DNA of 64,000 nt from Sclerotiophoma versabilis (GCA_012274445.1 JAAROD010000090.1:496001-560000), one strand, 5' to 3'. Shown: positions 35,893-48,038, counted from the first letter of the stretch. The notes: generated from the letters alone by a model not told the origin. Program-made: numbers and translations.

Positions 35893-36790
35893 AAAGTCTT
35901 AGTACTGTATCTGCACGCCGATGGTGTCAAGCTCCACGCCTATGTGCCGCCTTCCATTGTCATGGCTTTTGAAATCATGATGAATCCTGGACGGAGAACA
36001 AATCCAAGGTGTAGGGGGTACCAGGCGTAGTGATTCGAATTATCTGGACGTTTAGGATGACAAGAAGTATCTGGACGTGTTTAAGTGCGGCCCAGTCGAT
36101 CCTCAGGTTCTTATCGAAGATACTATCAGCCACCTTACTGAAGATTGGTGGCACAAGGCTGTCTGAGGTCACTGCTACTACCACACATAGTACACATACT
36201 GTCTATACCGCCACTGCGGTTATTGTCGAGGTAGATTTTTTACTTTGCTACACGAACATTCCTTGACAGTGTAACCGCTTCAACCTATGCTGAGCTCGCA
36301 ATACCCATTATCCCATACTCACCCCTTAGAGTTGGACTTCTAGTAAGCACGTTTAATTCTCGCATAGCTCTCTCACAAATACTGATGGGCTCCGCATGAG
36401 CCGATTAGAAAGCTGAGAAACATCCTAGTCAGATCGACCCTTCTCTACTCACCACGCTGCCAATCTGATGTTTTTAACCAGGGCACTATGCTCCGTCACG
36501 CTGCTGAAGAGATGGTGAAGCAGGAGAATGCGATCGCGGATCAGATTGCTCTTAGTTCGATTTTCAGACAAAACAGAAAGAATGGTATGCCAAATTTATC
36601 ACGACATTACGAATCGGGGGAACACTAAGCTAGCAACACTCGGCGATCGTGATCTGAAGGCGGTCGCACTTACTCTTGAAAGTTTTCTGATTTAAAAAGA
36701 CAATGTATTTAAAGCGCTCCGAAACTAAGCACCGGACTGTTTTAGGTTTAACCTACACCTCAGTCCATTCCGAACTTTTCGGGCCCTACT
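35893..36790. other. Intergenic, possible transposase scrap
   Basis: A plus-strand frame 36488-36628 (46 codons, MLRHAAEEMVKQENAIADQI onward) recalls the helical C-terminal tail of pogo/Tc1-like fungal transposases, but only loosely. The rest shows no gene. Confidence 0.35.
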
Positions 36791-37787
36791 TCAGATAACC
36801 ATCTTCACTTTCAGCTTATCTCCCTTTACTATCTCCTCCCTCATACTTTCCAGAGTCTCAACATCCCATGCAGCACTTATGTACCTATCAGACAGTCAGC
36901 TTCCACAGTGTCGGAATGTCGCGTTCTTCAACATACCTTCCATTCAACCACCGCCTCTCCTGGCTGCTCAACCATACAACGAACCCACCACAGAGCTCCG
37001 GTGTGTCGATCATATCTTGACGGGTCAGTAAGTCCTTTCTCACGTAATATAAGTGCAACTTACAGTTTTTAAGCTCCTTTATCTCACTCGACAGTTTCGT
37101 AGCTACAGACCCAGGATGTATACCAACAACATTAATGCCCTTTTCTCCATATTCCACTCCGACAAACTCGCTCAACTTTTGCAGCGCAAGCTTAGGAAGC
37201 GCATATGAGCTGGCACCTGGTTTGACTACAAGAGCACCGATTGAGGTGACATTGATCATGTTGACGTGTGTGGAGTGTGCCTCTGCGGTCTTCACCAACA
37301 AAGGCAAGAACGCATGGATGATTAAAAGAGGTCCATGAAGGTTGACTTCTAACACCTGCCAATAGTCTGATGGATCGGTGTCGCCGATGGATTTCCAGGG
37401 TATTGAAAGGCCGGCATTGTTGATGAGGATGTCAAGACGTCCGACTTGTTGGTCGACTCGGTGAGCTAGATCCTTGACTGCGGCGCCGTCTGTTACGTTG
37501 AGAATTTCTTTCCTCACTTGGACATTTCTGTTGACTTCATTGATTCTCTCTTCTACCTCGTCCAGCTCGCTTGCGGTCCGCGCGCAGAGGAAAATGGTGT
37601 TGACTTTCGCATGTGCGTACTGAATGGCCATGGATCGTCCAATACCGCGCCCGGCCCCTGTAATCAGGACGACTTTTCCGGGCTGTTGGAGATTGGCGGA
37701 TTTTTTGACGTCGATAGCAGGATAAATATCATGTTGTAGATTTTTGAGCCCGACAAAATCGAAGCCGCTCTCTGGAGGCAATGCCAT
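36791..37787 (-). CDS. Short-chain dehydrogenase/reductase (SDR)
   Basis: Exons (minus): 37787-37064, 37015-36937 and 36884-36791; 298 residues. Introns are 48 nt (in frame, so invisible in the plain reading frame) and 52 nt (branch GCTGACTG). The second restores the family-like end GRYISAAWDVETLESM. NAD(P)-binding motif TGAGRGIG is at 43-50, NNAG at 123-126, catalytic Ser182, Tyr195 and Lys199 (YALPK). This is a classical SDR of the fungal cytosolic type; the substrate cannot be told. The frame is open upstream to 37925 with a hydrophobic stretch, but the ATG at 37787 gives the usual N-terminus (MALPPESGFDFVGL). It lies alone in accessory-looking DNA. Confidence 0.87.
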
Positions 37788-38654
37788 TGCTGGATTATGG
37801 TAGGAAGCTGTATGAATGGGAATTGGGTTGATAAAGATAGCTGTTAGCACAAGGTACATAAGATATATTGTAGTCAATGAGCAGCTACGGATGCAGCGTA
37901 ATGGGGCTGGCGCTGGCTCGAACACGAACTCTCTGTGTATTCGGTGATAGTCTTATCTCGCGTGAAAAATAAAGCCGAATACCGAAAATCACCAAATTTT
38001 AGCACCTACACCACGCATCCCTAACGCTGCTGAATTATACACGATTACAACGGATGAACATCAAGTAAAAATCTATAAAAAAGTGTATATATAGTGTATC
38101 TAACAGCTTTTAGTAGTGTCTAGAGTTAGAGAGCTAGCTTACTACTACATAGTATAAGACATTTCTGGTTCGGCGAATATCTCTCTGCTCCCGATGCACC
38201 GTAGAAACTTGGTCCTTCCGCCAAACACTTGCAGGGGGCGGCACGCATTGGGGAAGATCAGACGAATAGAGAACCCTGAATGCCTCTAGACACAGATAAG
38301 AAATCTGTTGAACGATCTGTTAGCGTCTACCGCCAAACGTTTTCGCTTCATATGCGTCTGAATGGTGCAAGATCCACCATCTGATGGGTGACAATCGATG
38401 TTCGGCAGTTGCGCGGATACCCATGGTAGAAGTGAATGCTCTCACTTCACTTGCTTTTCACATTTTAGCCAATGTGGCGCTCACGCAAACCTCAGTGCAC
38501 AGGGCATGTGCATAATCATCAAGAACACCACATTTGAAGCTGAGACCTGTGAACAATAGTATATGATCTTTGATCTGTGGAGTTGCTCTTCTAGGTTGCC
38601 TTGGTGAAGAATCGAAATGGAGACGTGGCAGGAAGTTACTTCTTCCTATCAGCA
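37788..38654. other. Intergenic with an A/T-rich patch
   Basis: Around 38060-38165 a short A/T-rich run rich in TAG/CTA (with TAGTAG and CTACTA facing each other) resembles in composition the inside of the element at 35482-35892 and may be a remnant of a similar repeat. No gene is seen. Confidence 0.4.
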
Positions 38655-38963
38655 ATGGGAAACCGAACCTTAGCACCATCGTACTCGCAATTAGATACCT
38701 GTTCGGTTTTACAAACTTCCGTCCCTTGTCTTCCTGAGATTCAGATACGCATTTGGCAAACGGCTCTACCTTTCCCCAGGACCATGCCACACGAAGAACT
38801 CGTCGTTCACTTCAGTGCTAACTCCGAATTCTGCATGCAGAAGGCGTCTCAGCATGCCTGGAGGGAAATTGCTATAACAGTCTTTGGTGTACCTAATTTC
38901 GCCGGCGAATTTGGTGTTTTTTTCGTTGTCAGCATTCCAGGTTGTGCTTTCGCTCCGCGCTAG
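38655..38963 (+). pseudogene. 2EXR-domain gene fragment
   Basis: A 102-codon frame begins with ATG and contains SVPCLPEIQIRIWQTALPFP, which matches the opening of the fungal 2EXR domain (F-x-x-LPxELRLxIWxxALPGPR type). The domain breaks off after about 20 residues and no continuation or intron could be joined downstream, so it is more likely a fragment than an intact gene. Related domains occur at 2670-4124 and possibly at 44614-45666. Confidence 0.4.
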
Positions 38964-39962
38964 GATCAATTAAGTCTGAGTATAAAAGTAGGTTAATCAG
39001 TATGTGGGTCATAGCCATCCTCCACGAAAAGCCTTCTCTCGTAGTGGGTTTGGTGCTCGCTGCTAGAATTCCACAAAATCTAGGAATCGAGGTACATCAT
39101 GTTAAATGGCGCAAAGGGGCGCACAAAACAGTTGTTTGATTTTGGATCAGTTGTGTTTGTAAGCGATTGTTCACTATACTTTGAAGGCAGCCCAAGGAGT
39201 TTGCGGTTAACGTTCATGTTGTCAGTCAATGGAGAATTTCTGCGTACAAGTTTACGCTTGGTTTTGGGCCTTGCGGCTGAGGTCACCAAGACCTTACGTA
39301 CTTGGCCATTGCAAAATACTGCGTCTTTGTCTTAGACATTGTCGTTAGATTGCGTTGTATTGCCGCGCGGTTGCGAGCGTATGGGCTAATGGTATGATGA
39401 GGTTCGAGTTGCCGAACAGTCTTGTCTCATAGCTCTCTATGCGATCGGCATTGGTCGAAGATGGCTGGACGAGTTTATTGGACTTAGGACTTGTTGGATG
39501 GCTTTTCGATCAGTTCGGATAATGCGCCTCGGTAAACACAGGAAATAGAGATGTTGTGAGGACCAACTCCTTGATTATAGGAAGAGGGCCGAATAGAAGC
39601 ACGAATGTCAATATGCCTTTGTACACTTCGCCAATGTTGCCTCAGGTATGCGTTCTTGATACTATTGTATACGTATCCGTCACCACTATTCGTTAACTCG
39701 GGCATCATAAAACCTTTGAGATAGGTTATAGTCAAAGCGCATGTACGTTCGCGCCATGAGTAGAATATAAGCCATACTTTGATCCATGATGGCAGCTCAT
39801 GCTAAGCTTACCACATCTGCTCTTTAGAAGACCATAGCTTCCGTAAGTGCATAGCACTAACAGGTTAAGATCATGTTGTCCATCGCCTCCGTTATTGCAT
39901 CAGCACCTGCAACGTCCGTGTCAGCAAACAAGAAGCGGAAAAGGAAAACTTCAGCGGCACCA
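38964..39962. other. Intergenic, nothing certain
   Basis: Short frames occur on both strands, for example minus 39708-39484 (MMPELTNSGDGYVYNSIKNA onward). None could be tied to a family or a splice structure. Confidence 0.4.
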
Positions 39963-42900
39963 CTAACTCGCAGACCCTGCCTCAGTGATTACTCTATCCG
40001 AGCGTTCGACTCTGCCAGTAAACCTGCCCGTACCGCCGGCAAGCAGACCGTCAAACTCGACGGCTCGTGCAGTCTCCGCATCGACCCAGCCGTGTCTCAG
40101 GTTCCATCCTGCGTCCAGCGCAGCGAGCTCGCTAAGATCGACTTCCTGCACGATCTCCCCGAGGTATGGCCACTTAGAGCTCATCATCGCAGGCGAGAGT
40201 GCGTTGTAGCGTTTCGTAAATACTGGGTTGCGCAAAGCAGCCGCAACGCCGTTTCCTGCTTCTACGGCGGTTTGATCGATGCTAAGGCCAAGATGGGGTA
40301 GTTTTGCGTAACCACAAGACACGAATGATATTGATTCGAGAGAAGTGGTGCGGGTGCGGTCGGCTTGCGAATGTGGAGAATCAAAATCAGAGAGGTTGGT
40401 GCCGGGAGAGATCTGGTCGATAACGTCCATCCACGAGCCTTCTCGAGGTCGTGCCTGGGAGACAGAGTTGGTGTTACCAGTGGAATTAGTCACAGGAGCA
40501 GCAGGTGCGTTTTGGTTCACCATGATTTGTTGCAGGAAGTTGACCTGAGTCGCAAAGTGATTGAGCTGCGTCATCTGGGCGAGGTTCTGCTGCTGCTGAG
40601 CTTGCTGATCTTGCTGCATTGGGCCCTGCGCCAGGTGTAACAGGTTTCCTTGTGGCTGTTGTGCGGTCAAAGCTTGTGCGTTCTGCAATTGCTGTTGCAG
40701 TTGGGCTTGTAAAGCATGCACATGGTGATGTTGCTGCATGCCACCAGCGTTAGCTTGCATTTGCTGTAGTTGAGCAATCAAAGCCTGGATGTAGTTGTTT
40801 AGCACTTGATTATTTCCCAGCAAATGATTCGCAGCAACAGGGTTACCACCAGCATTGTTGTTAGCGTGAGCCCACAAAGCCCCAACCATCTGCTGTGCCA
40901 CAGCAGCGTTTTGAGGAACAGGGTGTAGACCGGGGTTTGCAGCATGCACATTGCCAGTGGGTCGGAGTATAGCCGTTAATGAAACAGACTCCAGAGTCAA
41001 GTGCTTCAGAGCAAATTCATCATGAACTTTAACAAACTGCAAAAGAGCGGATGGAGTAATCCAACAATTGCGCAGTGTAAGGTCTTCCAAATCTGGGAAG
41101 CGTATCAGAACTTGTTGGAGTATGTTGTTGTTCTGTACTGTAGCTGTCTCTAGAGGCGGAAGTGTTGGGTCGGCATGTATGCGAGCTTTCAGCGGTAAAA
41201 TTGGCGCTGGCATCAGTAGCTTGTTTCTTGCGTGCAGCCCTTCTGCATGCTCGCCGCTCGCAGCAAATCCAATCGTCAATTTGGTGATCTTAGATCGCGA
41301 AGCCACATGAGCTTGCAGAAGCCCATTAAAATTGTCAACTTGACCTGTTGGATCCACTCTTGGTGTTTCGACAAAGCCGGCTTCATCTTTCTCTACCGTC
41401 CTCCAGCCTGGTATGACCACCAAGGTAACGTTCCTCAGGCTTGGTAGTGCATTCCAAAAATCTGCACGGTTCAGCAATGTGATGTAGCGGTCGGACAGAC
41501 CGGAGATGTTGAGGGAGTGTATCGATTCGAAAGTGGACTGGTTGTCAATTATGGAGAGCATGTAGGAAGACATAAATGCGCGTTGAGCCCATTCTGTTTC
41601 GAGAAGCCATTCTTTCTGAGCTTTAGATAGAGTGGCAGGTACAATAGGGCTCAAGGTCTGCGCAGCGTCATTGTGCTGTATCGTTGTGCTGGTGAACAAT
41701 ATGCCGGCATTGGCTGAAGGCAGCCCCACGACATGACGATCGAGCATGTCAGAACCCTCCAGGGGCTGTGAAAGAGTGGAATCAGCGGCGTCGCAAGGCG
41801 TTGCTTCGAGTGGGATATGGGAGTCCAAAAATGGCATGCTTGGTTGAATCGAAGCCACTAGATTAGCTTCTTGGGCTTCGGTCATAGGCCTCGCGCCTTC
41901 CAGTCTGTAAAGCAATGCGAGGCGGACGTCTTCCCCTGCGTAGGCATGCATGCTCTCAATGTGATCCCAAAGCTCACGTCGCGCTTGCGTACGACGGTCT
42001 GGGACTTTCTGACGAGATCCAAATATACTGGGCGACGTTTGCAGGATACGTGCACGAATAGACCGATCTGGGCCATTGAGCCATCCAAGGCCACTGTCGA
42101 CAGATAGCGCGAGTTCTTTGACCTTGGTGAGTTCAGAGAATGCGGTCTTCATCCGTGGCGTTTCATCAGCTGCGGACTCAAGACCAGCGACAGCATCGAA
42201 CCTTCGATACTCTTCGAATGGCCATTCGTAGTTTCCCCAGAAGCTGGTTTTCTGTTCTGTGACTGACTTTAAGGGAGGCGCGGAGAGTGAATCCTCGTTC
42301 ACCTCGAAGCTCATTCCATACCTGAGAATGTGTCTTCCGAACCCGCGGAAGACGTCGAGTCCATGCCCATTGTACACTTCATCGCCGTTGGCGTTTTTCC
42401 ACCAGTACTCTGTCCTGCTGACCTTGGCACGTTTCTTCCCTTTACGATCAGGTGTTGATGCTTGCGCCAGCATGCCATAGATCTCAGTGTTGAAGGGGAC
42501 CACAACTGTCTTGAAGGCGGCTTGGGAAGTGTAGTCATTCAACTCACGGCTCACCAGGCGGAGCGACTTAATATCATCTCGATTGAGATAATCGATAATC
42601 TGTTCCACAAGCTCTACGGGAAGCTGCCACAAGGGGCGTCCTTGGCCGGACGGAACTGCGGACTGTGAAGTCGTCGCTTTTGAAGCCTGCGCACCTGACA
42701 AGCATTTCTGTCCTCGAAGTTCGTTCCTGTTTAGGGTGGCTGTTTGTAGTCCTCTATTGAATGGGTGGGTTTCAGGCGCGTTTCGATTCACGTTGAGTAT
42801 GGAATATCGTGCAGGTAGCCTCGCACTGTTACGGAAGTCAGGCCAGATGTCGTTCGCCTCAGGATCAGGTTCTGCAGTATGATAAAGCATCGCAGTCGCC

Positions 42901-43870
42901 GCTCCGTGTCTTTTCAGAATGTTTAGCAAGTCTTTCCCATCTTCGCGGTCAAATTGATCTCTCGCTCGTTTCGACGGTCCGCCCATAGTGTGATACGATC
43001 GACCGAAGCGGTGTCCTGAAATTTGTGTGAAGCGCTCGAAGGTATTTGCACCGCTCGCGCGGTCAGAGCCGTAGCCGTCAAAATCGTCGTGCGAGTACGA
43101 AGGAAACTCAGAGTCCGTCTGGAACCTTGGTGGCGTGGATGTCTCTGTTTGTAATGCGGAAGTGAGATGGCCTATATGTGCACGCCGCAGTGAGGTGGTA
43201 GTGTTGTTGCGAAGCAGATCATCCTCAAATAGGCGGTCTTCCAAAGCTATCGATAGGTCTATCTTGTAGGGAGACAGTTCAGGCGCACTGTCGACTCCAA
43301 AGCTGATTCTTGAGGGACAGAGATCCCCACGGGAAGGAGAACCAACAGCTGAGTCTCTTCCCCTTCCTGGTTGGAGGCCGCGCGAGAACAGGCTGAACCT
43401 TGATTCACGACCGCCTGCCGACGATTCGGCGTGAGGCGCAGTAGTGCTTAGATCCGTGGTGATAGACCGTCCAGTGGGCACTGGTGCGGTTGAGAACGAA
43501 GACTTCAGAATCGAATCGGCAATGTCAGTAGAGGAGGACTCAAGGCGTGTTCTTGTACTGCGACGACGGGTAGGTTGTGGGCGCTGGTGTTGTCAATGTT
43601 TAGTACTACAAGTGAAAGGCAGCTAAGTAGCGGGTGAGGACAGCTGATTAAAGGCCAGGGCTCATCTCATAATCCACTGTTTTTGACGAGAAGGCGGTCT
43701 CCTGCATATGCTGCGCATTGTATTTACGTTACACGTACCTGAGTTGCACCGTTTGCTGCTGCCTCATTATCGCTCCCACCACCTTCATCACGGTTTCGGT
43801 GGCTCCTCAGCGTTCTTCTCCGACTGTTACCTTGCTCCCGCGACGCAGAAGATATATCGTTGACATCCAT
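39963..43870 (-). CDS. Large F-box protein with Gln-rich region
   Basis: Exons (minus): 43870-43739 and 43583-39963; 1,250 residues. The long frame has no ATG for its first 160 codons; an upstream exon starting MDVNDISSASREQGNSRRRT, joined by a 155-nt intron (CAG/GTACGT ... ACACCAG), supplies the start in phase. Residues about 60-360 are Ser/Arg-rich and look disordered. The F-box is at about 362-403 (PLWQLPVELVEQIIDYLNRD, IKSLRLVSRELN). C-terminal to it are leucine-rich-like blocks (FPDLEDLTLRNCWI, LKHLTLESVSL) and a Gln/Asn/His-rich low-complexity stretch (about 1000-1110). By family it is a candidate substrate receptor of an SCF ubiquitin ligase; no target can be named. The intron is long for this window. 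Confidence 0.8.
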
Positions 43871-44613
43871 AGCGGGTACTGCAAGCTCAAGGCCGCAGTC
43901 TGCTGTGAGATCTTTGCAGAGTGCGTCTCAGCCTGCCGAACCATGGAACTTCGAATTACGGAGGTTCCAGTGTCCAGGTCACGGAGGCTTATGTAGTAAT
44001 CTAGTTCTGACAGAGACCAGTAGCGAAAGAGGTGGTGGCATTAAAGATGGTGAATGTGAATGCGAACGTGAAAGTGAAGGGTAGAGGTGGAGCTTGTGTC
44101 GGCAGCGGCTCTGCTTGTGCAGCATCGCGACTTCCCAAGCTCCCCCACCATGACGCGGGGATCTCCCGCTAGTTTGCGGAAGGGGCTGCACCCTGCCATC
44201 CAGCCCGGAACCACTACTTAAGTGCTTGCGTATATTCGCTTTTCCTTGCATTCAAGTTTGGTTCTGTACATACGATTATATCCGTCTTCTCACGATAACC
44301 CAATGGCGCGCACCCGTTGCGACTGCATTCCAGTGTGCGCCCAAGAACAACAGTGCCAACGCCACAGCAGTGTCAATGTCAGCAAGGTCAAACAATCGTA
44401 CCAGTAAAAGCAGCACGGCTAGAAGAATACTGCGCGGTTTTGAAACCATAGCTTTATCGATGTGGAGCTGTTTCCAGTCCTTATCCTCCAGGCAGCAGCT
44501 TTAATAACTGCTTTTGTGCGACTTCCCTGGACGCCTGACAACGATCACCACGCTCTCTTCAAGACCACAACTTGCATCTGACACCGACTTGCCACTACAT
44601 GAGAACAACCGTC
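43871..44613. promoter_or_regulatory. Divergent intergenic region between two F-box-type genes
   Basis: The 743 bp separate the start of the large F-box gene (minus) from the start of the second F-box-like gene (plus). It should hold both promoters. No clear TATA box or known site stands out. Confidence 0.4.
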
Positions 44614-45666
44614 ATGTCTGCCCTTCTTACCATACCACGAGAATTACGAGAAGCAATTCTACACTATCTCACCCTGCCAGCGACAGTCTATACTTCTAGT
44701 GCCAAGGCCGACACCTACTCACTCCACCACATTGGTTCGAGAAAGACTGAAGAGACATATATCGACACGAGAATCTACTTGCCCTTATATCCGCCAGCAA
44801 ATGTCTTGTCTACATGCAGACAATTGCGACAAGAGTGCTTGGAATACCACGATCATTTGCTCAACTCTTCTACTGCCGTCATAACAGAAGACGCCGGTCC
44901 CGGAGTAGCCAACAGCACGAAAGTGGCCGAAAGGTCGGGCAATGATTTCGATGAAGCAGCCGAACGAGCTGGCGATGATGGCGTGACTCTACGCTTGACT
45001 CTAGAAGTACAAAGAGGGCAGCGCGGTCCTTTTGGCTTTTCTGTGCCTGTCCGCGAAGACCTGTCGCCTCGATTTCTTGCGCTACTGCCTCTCATGAAGA
45101 CCGCGCGTAAGTTGAAGATTATTGTCTGGCCGGGCTTTGACTGGTGGAACGGCCCGCCGCAAGTCTCGCCGCTGGAGCAGTGGAGGCAACGAAAGGCCCT
45201 TCTCAAGCGTATCAACGCCTACCAAGTCGGTCACACTGAGCAGCCAAACCAGGCCGAGTACGCCAAATCGAGCGACTCCGCAAAGCCAACATTGGACGCT
45301 GTGTCTACATCTGTTGGGAAGATCCTAGATCAACTGCTGGCCGTCGAAGAGCTAGACCTCAATATCTTTATTGCAACGGGCGACTTGTTTAGATGGGACC
45401 TGCCAGACGTGAAGTGGGAGAAGATCCAGCCTTGGCTTGATGGTCCTATCATCAGGAGCAGAGGCACGCAGCTGCGCAAGGTCTCGAGAACGTTGACCAG
45501 CGTCTGGCAGAGACCAGAACTCGAAATTGCGAGCCATCAACCATTCTATGTACAGAAGGAGACACGCGGCGGTGTTTCGAGCAACAAATGGCGTGTTGAG
45601 AGGCAGGCCGGCCTGCGTGCTGTAAGTGGCGTAAAGCCTTTATACTATGATGTTCCAACTGACTGA
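44614..45666 (+). CDS. F-box-like/2EXR-like fungal protein
   Basis: This single-exon gene has 350 residues from the ATG at 44614 (MSALLTIPRELREAILHYLT); an in-frame ATG at 44599 would add five residues. The opening LTIPRELREAILHYL is the F-box-like motif of fungal 2EXR/DUF-type proteins, followed by YPPANVLSTCRQLRQECLEY, the expected second block. A hydrophobic segment further on (LDQLLAVEELDLNIFIATGD) fits the family. Function is unknown. It is divergent from the large F-box gene, which is unusual enough to note. The 3' end (VSGVKPLYYDVPTD) looks natural and I saw no intron. Confidence 0.72.
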   Translation: MSALLTIPRELREAILHYLTLPATVYTSSAKADTYSLHHIGSRKTEETYIDTRIYLPLYPPANVLSTCRQLRQECLEYHDHLLNSSTAVITEDAGPGVANSTKVAERSGNDFDEAAERAGDDGVTLRLTLEVQRGQRGPFGFSVPVREDLSPRFLALLPLMKTARKLKIIVWPGFDWWNGPPQVSPLEQWRQRKALLKRINAYQVGHTEQPNQAEYAKSSDSAKPTLDAVSTSVGKILDQLLAVEELDLNIFIATGDLFRWDLPDVKWEKIQPWLDGPIIRSRGTQLRKVSRTLTSVWQRPELEIASHQPFYVQKETRGGVSSNKWRVERQAGLRAVSGVKPLYYDVPTD

Positions 45667-46471
45667 GACTGCAGCCTATGTTTGAACATCTTGCACAGCT
45701 GGCTGCTCTCGAACTGCCCAATACTAGTGTCAATGAGACCTTTGAGCGTATCGATTCGTGATACACACGGATCTGCATCATAAAGCAAAACGGACGACTT
45801 TACTCCTGCACCATCACGACAACATCCTACAGTCTTTTTCAGGAAGGTCTCCACAAAGTGCCGGAAAAACCATGCCTTCCGGTAAGGTCGCGCCTATGCG
45901 TATATTAGCTCTTAATCAAGCATCGGGCAATTGTTTCAGGCGTGTAGGGTAGCCCTGCCCGCTCCAAACCGTCGCCTCGGAACGCCAACCTCACGATCCA
46001 CCTCGCCCACCTGTTATCTGTCAAACAAACTTTGATAATCCCAAACAGCACCAGATTCGGCTGCATCTTCAATGTATACAACCGCCGGTTATGATACCCC
46101 GCGAAAACACTATGTTGCGCATCAAAGAAAGCCACCAATGCGGGTCTGTGAATATATGCTCGTCTCTGAACTACCACTTAGCTCCCGAGCTCGAAATTGA
46201 AAGTTAGAGGTTCCTCGAAAGTGATTACTGTATGCGGCAAGGCTGTGTTTCCACGTCCCACCACCATCTGAGACCGTGGCGGTGATGCGACCGTCTAGGT
46301 TCCTCCGAGAGCACGTTGTCATGGCTCCTCTTTTCATCTCGTTTTAATCGCCTTGCTGTACATAGATGCATGGAACCTGTATTTAAGGTTCCTCAAGCCT
46401 TTCCAAGCTTTTGCAGCCCGCAATTTGTTTCATTCCTTCTCCACGTCCTCTTCTTCCTTGACGTCATCAAC
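45667..46471. other. Intergenic, promoter side of the GH12 gene
   Basis: No gene was recognised. A TATTTAAG box at about 46379-46386 lies roughly 90 nt upstream of the GH12 start and is a plausible TATA element. Confidence 0.45.
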
Positions 46472-47273
46472 ATGAAGTTCTCTACACTTTTTACCTTGAG
46501 CAGCACTGCTGCTCTCGCTTTGGCGGCGCCCACCACCCCGGCTTCTGTCCTCTCCAAGCGCGCCGATTTCTGCGGTCAATGGGACAACTCAGTCCAAGGT
46601 TCCTACACTATCTACAACAACCTTTGGGGACGCGACCAGGCTACCTCTGGCAGCCAATGCACCGGTGTTGATGGCCTTAGTGGCAGCACGCTCAAGTGGC
46701 ACACCAAGTGGTCATGGGCTGGCGGGTAAGGATAAGCTGATCAATGCCATGCATACCTCATACTAATCTAAGTGAAGTCCCGGACAGGTCAAGTCGTACG
46801 CCAACGTCGTAACCAAGCTCAGCCAAAAGGCCCTCTCCTCCATCTCCTCGCTTCCCTCGACCTGGAACTGGTCCTACACCGGCTCCAACATCATCGCCGA
46901 TGTCTCGTACGACATGTTCACTGGCGCGACTGCCACAGGCTCCGCGCAGTACGAGATCATGGTCTGGCTGTCCGCTCTTGGTGGCGCTGGCCCCATCTCC
47001 AGCACCGGCAGTGCTATTGCCACCGTCACCATCGCCGGCAAGCAGTTCAAGCTGTTCAAGGGCCCCAACGGTCAGACGACTGTCTTTTCTTTCGTCGCTG
47101 TTAGCCAGGTTAACAGCTTCAACGGTGACCTGAACGCTTTCTTGACTTACCTCCGTAGTAACCAGGGGCTGCCGAGCAACCAGGTCTTGCAGTCTATTGG
47201 TGCCGGAACTGAGCCTTTCTCTGGCTCTAACGCTGTGTTCACCACTACTGCGTACTCTCTGTCTGAGAAATAG
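46472..47273 (+). CDS. Secreted GH12 endoglucanase/xyloglucanase
   Basis: Exons: 46472-46725 and 46778-47273; 249 residues, normal for glycoside hydrolase family 12. A 52-nt intron has a TACTAAT branch site. The signal peptide (MKFSTLFTLSSTAALALAAP) is followed by a short propeptide ending in a Kex2-type Lys-Arg at 29-30. The mature enzyme begins ADFCGQW with the N-terminal disulfide partner in SQCTGV. Catalytic residues are Glu144 in YEIMVWLS (nucleophile) and Glu230 in GAGTEPFSG (acid/base). It cleaves beta-1,4-glucan, either cellulose or xyloglucan; sequence alone does not decide. No cellulose-binding module is present. Such enzymes degrade plant cell walls, which fits a plant-associated or saprotrophic fungus. 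Confidence 0.92.
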
Positions 47274-47459
47274 ACGATTTGTCAAATGGAAGTTGAAGAC
47301 AGGTTTGGTGGGTGGGAGTAGTAGTGGCTCAATTCTTAGTACATATTCTCTTGCGAAATGTGAATACTTCCAGGCCTTCTAGTCGCCTCTGCAAAACGAG
47401 ATCACCATCACCGTTCACCAGTCATCAATGGTCTGCTGATTCATTCAATGCCGTTCTTG

Positions 47460-48038
47460 TCAATGGCCGATGCTCTCAACGCTAGTCTCAGAACCGCGAG
47501 TCGTACTGCTCTGTTGATTGTTTTGTGTCCTGTGAAATCCTGCATTGTCCTGTGCCGCCATCCCATGGGTGGCCCAAGTAACAACACCCATCTTATTCTC
47601 TTCAAACAATTGACTTTCGCCATCCACCACTTTGTTCCCAGTATCTTTCTTAGAAGGCAGAGCAACCATGTGTCAGCGTCTGCATCCTTACCCCTTCAAA
47701 CTCAAAACCAGAGTTGTGTGAGGGCGTCGTTGCACCAGTGCCACTTGAATCTTCATCTTTACTGAAGAGATCATCCTCGCTGTCTGTAGTGTTGTATCCT
47801 AATTCGGCGAAATACTCGTATCCTGATGCCGGGTAATTGAAGCTAGCGGGCAGACATGCCGTTGGCTGGCGGCTTAAACTTGAGCTCCATGGGCTTCGTT
47901 GTCAACGAATTTGCTGAAGATGGGTTGGGAGCTGGCACTTTATCTGCAGAAGTCGACTGGATGGTTTATCTCAAGGTTGATGCGGAATAGAGAATGAGTC
48001 AGACTGTAGTCGTTGTGTAGCTGGGGGATGGTCGCCAT
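47460..48038 (-). pseudogene. Frame-broken gene of unknown family, two apparent +1 shifts
   Basis: Minus strand from an ATG at 48038: MATIPQLHNDYSLTHSLFRI, NLEINHPVDFC. The coding signal then moves one base on (STSADKVPAPNPSSANSLTT, KPMELKFKPPANGM, ending at TAG) and one base on again (LPASFNYPASGYEYFAELGY, NTTDSEDDLFSKDEDSSGTG). A 43-nt intron (GTAAGG ... CGCTGAC ... CTAAG, about 47692-47650) then joins in phase to KDTGNKVVDGESQLFEENKM and ends SIGH at 47460. Each piece looks protein-like, and the last two connect properly, so this was or is a real gene of about 190 residues. Either two indels inactivated it, or the sequence has errors, or frameshifting occurs. I do not recognise the family. 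Confidence 0.55.
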
